Shown here: one piece after another, positions 1 through 6,700 of the stretch
How the letters are laid out: every line of letters begins with the position of its first letter
Position numbering within the stretch: the stretch's first letter is position 1
NCBI GenBank assembly: GCA_018819375.1
Contig: JAHJQH010000027.1
Coordinates: 1-9,222 of the forward strand
Source of the DNA: Nanobdellota archaeon
Lineage (GTDB): Archaea; Nanobdellota; Nanobdellia; SCGC-AAA011-G17; GW2011-AR20
Length of the DNA stretch: 9,222 nt
Direction: 5' to 3'
Position numbers and translations under genes: made by a program
Notes under the pieces: generated by a model
The model's database searches: none
Seen by the model: only the letters and a program-made list of their open reading frames with translations
What the model was told of the DNA's origin: nothing

Positions 1-213
1 CAAGAAACCTGCCTATTAAAATCTTCCTAAAAACTCAAAAAAACACTCTAAAACTCATTCCATTAATACTCAAAAACAGCCCTTTTTTAAGCTTTTTCAA
101 TCCATAAATTTGACCCCCAAAATCAAGTTTCTCCGACGATAAAACACACAAACGAAACATATATAAACTCCAAAAAAAACTTTTATAACAAGAAAGAAAA
201 TTTCTTATTTAAA
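1..213. other. Non-coding leader upstream of gyrB; no supportable gene
   Basis: I see no convincing coding region here. The strand shown is A- and C-rich. All three plus frames close within the first 110 bases, so at most a few C-terminal codons of an upstream plus-strand gene could be present at the left edge. A T-rich stretch around 83-98 (TTTTTTAAGCTTTTT) could be the terminator of such a gene. The only minus-strand ORF is 41 codons and looks accidental. The last 60 bases hold the gyrB promoter, listed separately. Confidence 0.6.
154..167 (+). promoter_or_regulatory. Archaeal BRE/TATA promoter of the gyrB operon
   Basis: The sequence GAAACATATATAAA combines a purine-rich BRE-like GAAA with the TATA box TATATAAA (160-167). 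It aligns base for base in layout with GAAAGGTTTATAAA ahead of the lipoprotein gene at 7717-7730, which supports both as real. With the usual archaeal spacing, transcription would start near 190, leaving a leader of roughly 25 bases. A second TATA-like stretch, TTTTATAA at 181-188, would instead give an almost leaderless mRNA. No Shine-Dalgarno sequence precedes the gyrB ATG. Confidence 0.65.
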
Positions 214-3200
214 ATGGACGCGTCAGAATACAAGGCAGAGAGTATTGTCATATTAAAGGATCTTGAAGCATGTCGTAAAAGGCCAAGTATGTATATTGGG
301 GATACTTTCACGAGAGGTCTCCATCACCTTGTATATGAGGTTGTTGATAATTCCATAGACGAGGCAATGGCGGGGTTCTGTACAGAGATTAACATAACAA
401 TTCACAAAGACAATTCAGTTACTGTGATAGACAATGGCAGGGGAATACCAGTAGACATTCATAAAGAAGCCAAAAAATCAGCAGCAGAAGTAGTCCTAGG
501 AACACTCCACGCAGGAGGAAAATTTGACAAGAAATCCTACAGGGTCTCTGGAGGTCTTCACGGAGTTGGTGTTTCTGTTGTGAATGCCCTTTCCAAAAAA
601 TTTACCGCCACAATAAAAAGAGATGGAAAAATCTACCAAATCTCCTTTTCCAAGGGAAAACTAATATCAAAAATAAAAATAATTGGGAAAACAAAAGAAA
701 CAGGAACAGAAATAACATTCATTCCTGATGATGAAATTTTCAAGGAAATAGTTTTCAAATATAAGATTCTAGAAACAAGATTAAGGGAACTGGCCTTCCT
801 GAACAATAACCTAAAAATAAAATTAACAGATGAAAAAGACAATAAATCAGAAACATTTCAATACAAGGGCGGCTTAACAGAGTTCATAAAATACCTTAAT
901 GAAGGAAGAATAAAGCTTCACAAGACAATTGCCTTTAGAAAAAAAGAAAATGATGTTGAAATAGAAGTAGCCTTGCAATATAATGATTCTTATCAGGAAT
1001 CACTGAATAGTTTTGTTAACAACATAAATACCATAGAAGGAGGAACACATGATGAAGGTTTCAGGACTGCACTGACAAGAGTGATTAATGATTATGCAAG
1101 AAAAAATAAGATAACAGAAGAAAAGATAACAGGAAACGACACAAAAGAAGGGCTGACCTGTATAATTTCAATTAGGGTCCAAGAGCCTCAGTTTGAGGGG
1201 CAAACAAAAACAAAGTTTGGGAATTCAGAAGTAAAAGGTATTGTTTATTCTGCAGTATACGAAAGTCTCTCAACTTTTTTTGAAGAAAATCCAACAACTG
1301 CAAGGGCAATAGTAAAAAAATCCTCTGAAGCTGCAAGAGCAAGAGAGGCAGCAAAAAAAGCAAAAGAATTAACAAGGAGAAAATCATTTTTGGAATCAAC
1401 TTCGCTGCCAGGAAAACTTGCAGATTGTCAGGAGAAAGACCCATCCAGATCAGAGATTTTCCTTGTGGAAGGCGACAGCGCCGGTGGCTGTTTTTGGGGA
1501 GGTACTAAGGTAGCCTTGTTGGATGGAAGAAACCTTAGTTTCAGAGAATTAGCAAAAGAAAACAGGAAAGGAAAAAAGAGTTATTGTTACACCATCCAAA
1601 AAGATGGTTTTGTCGGAATCGGATTAATAAAATACCCAAGAAAAACAAAGAAAAATGTTGAAGTAATACAAATAATTCTTGATAATAACGAAGAAATTAT
1701 CTGCACTCCAGACCATAAATTTATGTTAAGGGAAGGAGGGTATATAAGAGCAGACCAGATTAAGGAGAAAACAAGTTTAATGCCATTAAGAAGGAAATTA
1801 TCTGAAATAAAAGGGAGAATGACCATCAAGGGTTACGAGATGATTCTAAATCCAAAGACCCACAGGTGGATTTTCACTCATAAACTCTCAGATAAATACA
1901 ATCTGAAGAAAAGCGCCTATGACAAGTCTTTAGGGGATTATAGGCATCATATTGATTTCAATAAATTAAATAACAATCCAGAAAATCTAATTAGGATGTC
2001 CGGTAAAGAACATTTAATGTATCACACAAAAATTCTGGAAAAAACATTACATAGCAAAGAATCAAAACAAAAAGCAAGAGAAGCACATAAAAGACCAGAA
2101 TACAAGAAAAAAATCAGGGAGATAATGTCCACCCCTGAAATGAGGGATATGCTCTCTAAAAGAGCAAAAAAACAATGGGAAGATCCAGAATACAAACAAT
2201 ATATGGTTAAAAAATTCTTAGAATTTTATAAAAATAATCAAGAGTATAGAAAAAAGAGTCTTGAAAGATTAAACAATGCTCAAAAAGAATATTGGTCTAA
2301 AAGAGAAAACAGAGAAATCCAATCAAAGAGGGTAAAACAATATTTTGAAGAAAATTCAGAGCTAAGAAAGATATATAGCAAAATCTCTAAACAACAATGG
2401 GCTAATAAACAATTAAAAAAATGGAGAAGTAAAAAAACACAGGAACAATGGACACAAGAGTTTAGGAAAAAAAGAAAAAAAGCATATAATCAAACTTATT
2501 TTAATCATACCATCAAATTTATGAAATCTCTTTTAGAAAAAGAAGGGAATCTAAATAATTATGACAACAAGCGAATAGAAGCAAACAATAAAAACCTGCT
2601 AAAAAAATCCACATTTTTAGAGAGATTCTTCAACAACAACTTAACAGAAATGATAAACGCGGTGGGGGATTATAACCACAAAATAAAAAAAATAATTAAA
2701 CTTAATAAGAAAATGGATGTGTATGACTTAGAAATTGAAGGAACTCACAACTTTGCCTTGGCTTCAGGAGTTTTCGTCCATAATTCAAGCAAACAAGGAA
2801 GGTCAAGGGAGTTTCAAGCTATCCTGCCCTTAAAAGGAAAGATTCTAAATGTGGAAAAAGCAAGACTTCAGAAAATATTCAAGAACAACGAGATAATATC
2901 TATGATCACTGCAATAGGAACAGGAATCAATGAAGATTTTAATATAAGCAAGGCAAGATACCATAAAATCATAATAATGGCTGATGCTGATGTGGACGGA
3001 AATCACATCTCCTGCTTGGCACTGACTTTTTTCTATAGGTATATGAGGCCTCTGATAGAAGCAGGTTATGTTTATATGGCACAGCCGCCATTGTACAGAA
3101 TAAAAAAAGGAAAAACCATCTATTATGTTTATTCTGATGAAGAAATGGAAAATAAACTAAAAGAAATAGGAAAAGAAAACACTTCAATTCAGAGATTCAA

Positions 3201-3396
3201 AGGATTGGGAGAAATGAATCCCTCTCAACTCTGGAGCACAACTATGGATCCAAAAACCAGAATACTCAAACAAATTACAATAGAAGATTCTGTTGAAGCA
3301 GACAAGATATTCTCAACTCTTATGGGCTCTGATGTAGAACCAAGAAAAGCATTTATCTCAAAATACGCCAAGGAGGCCGAGAACCTTGACATTTAA
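214..3396 (+). CDS. gyrB: DNA gyrase subunit B, intein-containing precursor
   Basis: ATPase subunit of the type IIA topoisomerase that introduces negative supercoils. The GHKL ATPase domain keeps E42, N46 and D73, with the same numbering as E. coli GyrB, then GLHGVG (114-119) and the QTK loop with K332. The TOPRIM domain has EGDSAGG starting at E419 and the metal-binding DADVDG at 924-929. A conserved tail follows (RFKGLGEMNP, then VEPRKAFI near the end). The 1060-codon frame is explained by a 432-residue intein at 426-857. Splicing would join ...EGDSAGG to SSKQGR... and give 628 residues, the short GyrB form without the E. coli-type insert. The ATG at 214 is chosen because it puts the catalytic residues at standard positions. 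The gene leads an operon with a small ORF and gyrA. Archaeal gyrase is generally regarded as acquired from bacteria. Family assignment is very secure; mature length is inferred. Confidence 0.98.
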   Translation: MDASEYKAESIVILKDLEACRKRPSMYIGDTFTRGLHHLVYEVVDNSIDEAMAGFCTEINITIHKDNSVTVIDNGRGIPVDIHKEAKKSAAEVVLGTLHAGGKFDKKSYRVSGGLHGVGVSVVNALSKKFTATIKRDGKIYQISFSKGKLISKIKIIGKTKETGTEITFIPDDEIFKEIVFKYKILETRLRELAFLNNNLKIKLTDEKDNKSETFQYKGGLTEFIKYLNEGRIKLHKTIAFRKKENDVEIEVALQYNDSYQESLNSFVNNINTIEGGTHDEGFRTALTRVINDYARKNKITEEKITGNDTKEGLTCIISIRVQEPQFEGQTKTKFGNSEVKGIVYSAVYESLSTFFEENPTTARAIVKKSSEAARAREAAKKAKELTRRKSFLESTSLPGKLADCQEKDPSRSEIFLVEGDSAGGCFWGGTKVALLDGRNLSFRELAKENRKGKKSYCYTIQKDGFVGIGLIKYPRKTKKNVEVIQIILDNNEEIICTPDHKFMLREGGYIRADQIKEKTSLMPLRRKLSEIKGRMTIKGYEMILNPKTHRWIFTHKLSDKYNLKKSAYDKSLGDYRHHIDFNKLNNNPENLIRMSGKEHLMYHTKILEKTLHSKESKQKAREAHKRPEYKKKIREIMSTPEMRDMLSKRAKKQWEDPEYKQYMVKKFLEFYKNNQEYRKKSLERLNNAQKEYWSKRENREIQSKRVKQYFEENSELRKIYSKISKQQWANKQLKKWRSKKTQEQWTQEFRKKRKKAYNQTYFNHTIKFMKSLLEKEGNLNNYDNKRIEANNKNLLKKSTFLERFFNNNLTEMINAVGDYNHKIKKIIKLNKKMDVYDLEIEGTHNFALASGVFVHNSSKQGRSREFQAILPLKGKILNVEKARLQKIFKNNEIISMITAIGTGINEDFNISKARYHKIIIMADADVDGNHISCLALTFFYRYMRPLIEAGYVYMAQPPLYRIKKGKTIYYVYSDEEMENKLKEIGKENTSIQRFKGLGEMNPSQLWSTTMDPKTRILKQITIEDSVEADKIFSTLMGSDVEPRKAFISKYAKEAENLDI
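1489..2784 (+). mobile_element. GyrB intein with HNH homing-endonuclease motif (432 aa)
   Basis: In-frame protein-splicing element replacing nothing in the host. It starts at Cys426 (CFWGGTKVALLDGRNLSF, block A), has block B with the T-x-x-H pattern CTPDH (T498, H501), and ends with block F (VYDLEIEGTHNF) and block G (GVFVHN, H856-N857) before Ser858. These are class 1 features: Cys1 nucleophile, penultimate His, terminal Asn, Ser at +1. The insertion splits the TOPRIM EGDSAGG motif from the next Ser. From memory the splicing blocks closely resemble the Synechocystis GyrB intein. An HNH motif lies at 578-604 (HHIDFNKLNNNPENL followed by EHLMYH), suggesting an endonuclease able to spread the element. 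A lysine-rich helical repeat array follows. No stop or frameshift is seen, so splicing and possibly homing look intact. Confidence 0.95.
2098..2451 (+). repeat. Helical aromatic-anchored repeats in the GyrB intein
   Basis: Between the HNH motif and the C-terminal splicing block, the protein has degenerate repeats, each carrying an aromatic anchor followed by a polar x-(D/N)-P-x-Y-like turn. Anchors are W655, Y672, W694, F711, W729 and perhaps W746, at steps of 17, 22, 17, 18 and 17 residues. The stretch is very rich in Lys, Arg and Glu and should form short helices. A DNA-contacting role, like nuclease-associated modular (NUMOD-type) repeats, is an inference. The repeats are protein-level only; the DNA copies are not closely similar. 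Confidence 0.55.
3370..3376 (+). promoter_or_regulatory. Shine-Dalgarno sequence inside the gyrB 3' end
   Basis: AAGGAGG lies nine bases before the TTG at 3386 and within the last codons of gyrB. It supports a start of the next ORF overlapping the gyrB stop, and so translational coupling. The bases also encode Lys-Glu in GyrB, so coincidence is possible. Confidence 0.45.
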
Positions 3397-3760
3397 GTTA
3401 AGTGGGGAACTAAGAGAAACAAACCCCTTGGTTCCAGGGGGAAGGATGTATATTTCAGGGATCAAAAAAAGATTCACCCAAATAGGCGGGGTGCCGTGCT
3501 TGTTAAAAAAAGGAAAAAGGAAAAATACTTTTATCGCTTACCCCTTATTCAATTTATCACAGAATATTTCTGCAGGACTACATTTCAGTTCAGAACACGA
3601 AAGATTGGTAAAATCAAGACCAGGAGGTCATCACTATAACCAAAGTGCAACAATCACCTATGACCTTCAGGCTCATATCTACGATGGTATGTGGGATGCA
3701 GAACAAATCAAGGAAGATTGGTGGTATCTAAGAAAGATGGATGGAAGAAACATAAGTTAA
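3386..3760 (+). CDS. Small protein of unknown function between gyrB and gyrA
   Basis: I do not recognise this 124-codon ORF. It has no signal peptide or membrane segment, so it is probably cytosolic. It is basic and aromatic-rich, with a compact C-terminal part carrying GGHHYNQ, DGMWDAEQIKEDWWY and a final RKMDGR; the two adjacent His and the Trp pairs stand out. With TTG at 3386 the gene overlaps gyrB by 11 bases and has AAGGAGG nine bases upstream. An alternative is ATG at 3446, preceded by a purine-rich GGGGGAAGG, giving 104 residues. Its stop is four bases before the gyrA ATG, so it is almost certainly co-transcribed with gyrase. That position suggests a gyrase-linked role or a late insertion into the operon, but nothing in the sequence decides this. 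It is not similar to the intein endonucleases by eye. Confidence 0.65.
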   Translation: MTFKLSGELRETNPLVPGGRMYISGIKKRFTQIGGVPCLLKKGKRKNTFIAYPLFNLSQNISAGLHFSSEHERLVKSRPGGHHYNQSATITYDLQAHIYDGMWDAEQIKEDWWYLRKMDGRNIS

Positions 3761-3764
3761 AAAA

Positions 3765-6700
3765 ATGACAGAAGATAAACAAACAAAATTAATCAAAGAG
3801 AAAATCAATCAGAGGCTGATTGAAGAAGAGATGAAAGAGAGTTATATGAGTTATGCTATGTCTGTTATTGTCTCAAGAGCCCTCCCAGATGTGAGAGATG
3901 GCTTAAAGCCAGTTCACAGAAGAGTTCTTTACACCATGAATCAGCTGAATCTCCTCCCAGCAAAACCATTCAGGAAGTCAGCGACAGTAGTGGGAAATGT
4001 TATGAGCAGATATCACCCGCACGGTGACGCAGCTATTTATGATGCATTGGTAAGGTTAGCACAGCCATTCTCACTAAGATACCCATTGGTCGACGGGCAG
4101 GGTAATTTTGGATGTTTTACAGAAGATACAAAAATTGCTTTAACTGATGGAAGAAATCTCGACTTCAGAGGATTAATCAGAGAACACAAAAAAGGAAAGA
4201 AGAATTATACTTACACTATCAACAAGAGAGGCAATATAGAAATAGCAGAAATAAAAAAAGCAAGATTAACAAAAAAAGATCAAAAAATTATGAAAGTTAT
4301 TTTGGATAATAATGAAGAAATAAAATGCACTCTAAATCATAAATTCATGTTAAGAAATGGCACATATAAAGAAGCTAAGGACCTCAAACCAGGCGATTCC
4401 TTAATGCCTCTTTACTTAAGATTATCAACTGAAAAAGATAAATCTAAACCTTCCCTGCAAGGTTATCAAATGGTTCATCAACCAAAAACAGAAGAATGGG
4501 TTTCTTGTCATAGTTTAGCAGATAGTTGGAATTTAAAGAACAATATTTACGGCAAAAGTGATGGAAGAATAAGACACCATATGGACTTTAATAAACTAAA
4601 CAACAATCCTTGTAATATTAAAAGAATTAGGTGGAAAGATCATTGGAGTCTACATGCAGAACATGCTTCAAAACTCCATAAGAACGAAGAATACAGGGAA
4701 AAAATAGCAAAGGGAAGGAAAAACTTCTGGAAAGATCCAAAAAACAAAGAAGACTATTCTAAAAGACTATCTAAAAGAAATAAGGAAAATTGGAAAAATA
4801 AAGATTACAGGAAAAAAATGAAAGTATTCCTAAGCGAAGTGAACATAGAATACATAAAAAAACATCCTGAAAGAAGAAAAGAAATAAGTAAAAGAGCGAC
4901 TAAAACCCTGAAGAAGTTATGGAAAAATCCAGAATACAGGGAGAGAAGAATAAATTCACTTAAAGAAAGATGGGAAAACCCAATTTATAGAAAAGAACAA
5001 ACAGAACGCATGAAAAAATTATCAAAGAAGATTTGGTCTGATCCAAAACATAAAGAATACATATCAAAACTAACTAAAAAAAGATGGAAACACAAAGAAT
5101 ACAGGGAAAACATAATCAATGCATATAAAAGAAAGTGGGAAACTGACCCAAACTTTAGGAGTTATTTCTTAAAGATTCTCACAGAAAATGGCAAAAAATC
5201 AAATTACAATAATTTCTTGAGAGTATGCAAAAAAACAATAGAATTACATGAAAATCTTAATGAAGAAAATTATGAAAAAGTGAGGGTGAACTATAATTCC
5301 AGAAAGGGGGCAGGAATTATTAAGTTCCATATAGCTCTAGAAAAGTTTTTTGATAATAATCTTGAAAGATTATATGAAGAACTTGGAATCCAAACCATAA
5401 AATTAAACCATAAAGTAAAGAAAATCATATTTTTAAAAAAAACACAGAATGTTTATGACTTAACAATAGATCATACCCATAACTTCGCTTTAGCATCAGG
5501 AGTTTTTGTTCATAATTCAATAGACAATGATCCTCCAGCAGCTCAAAGATACACAGAAACTCGCTTGAAAAAAACAGCAGTGACAATGATGAATGACATA
5601 GAAAAAGATACAGTCAATTTTCATCCAAATTTTGACAACACTCTAAAAGAACCAGAAGTCCTCCCAGCAACTTTGCCAAATCTCTTAGTCAATGGTGCTT
5701 CAGGTATTGCAGTCGGAATGGCAACTAACATCCCGCCTCATAACCTGACAGAAGTTGTTGATGGAATAATTTATGTTATTGATAATCCACAATGCGAGAT
5801 AAAAGAAATAACAAAACACATAAAAGGTCCTGATTTCCCGACAGGAGCATCAATCATAGGGAACAATGGAATAAAATCCGCATATCAAACAGGAAGAGGA
5901 AGAATCATACTAAGGGCAAAAACAGAAATAGGAAAACAGAATATAATTGTCACAGAGATTCCTTATCAAACAAACAAGGCAGGACTGATAGAATCAATAG
6001 CAGATCTTGTAAAAGAAAAGAAAATAGAGGGAATCGCAGACATAAGGGACGAGAGTGACAGGAAAGGAATAAGGGTTCTGATAAAGTTAAAACAAAATGT
6101 AAATCCGGAGATTGTTCTTAATCAATTGTTCAAGCATACTCAACTGGAACAGACATTCAGCATAATTCTTTTGGCAATAGTGAATGGAGAACCAAAAGTC
6201 CTGAATTTGAAGGAGATTGTTGAATGTTATATAGCCCATAGGAAAGAGGTTGTTACAAGAAGAACAAAGTTTGATTTGGAGAAATCAAGGAAAAGGGTTC
6301 ACATCCTGGAAGGGCTGAAGATAGCGCTGTCAAACATAGACTCCGTAATAAAGACAATAAAATCTTCCAAGGATGCAGCACAAGCATCAGAAGCACTTCA
6401 AGAGAAATTTAAACTCACAAAAGAACAAGCTGAAGCTATTCTTGATATGAAATTACAGAGATTAACATCATTGGAACAAGGGAAAATAGACGAAGAACAC
6501 AAGGGACTGGTAAAACTTATCAGGGAGTTGGAAGAGATACTAGCTTCAGAAAAAAGAATCTTTTTCATCATCAAGAAAGAGCTTCTTGAAATCAAGGAAA
6601 AATTCGGGGACACAAGAAGAACAAGAATACAAGCAGGAGAAAAAGAGGAAATTGAGATAGAGGACCTAATCCACGAGCAGGATATTGTGATAACAAGAAC

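Noticed and set aside
35..160. Minus-strand ORF of 41 codons upstream of gyrB
   Set aside because: No Shine-Dalgarno, no recognisable motif, and its start overlaps the gyrB TATA box; likely chance.
633..842. Minus-strand ORF of 69 codons inside gyrB
   Set aside because: Lies antisense to the conserved GyrB ATPase region; composition (Leu, Phe, Ser-rich) is the typical antisense shadow of a Lys-rich gene.
1172..1444. Minus-strand ORF of 90 codons, Leu-rich
   Set aside because: Antisense to a conserved part of GyrB; the poly-Leu is the reverse reading of Lys/Glu/Ala codons, not a membrane protein.
214..3396. GyrB as a gene fusion because of its 1060-residue length
   Set aside because: The excess is exactly the intein; host segments on both sides join into a normal 628-residue GyrB.
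1489..5516. Group I or II introns in gyrB and gyrA
   Set aside because: The reading frame runs through both insertions and has intein splicing blocks A, B, F and G with terminal His-Asn, so removal is at protein level.
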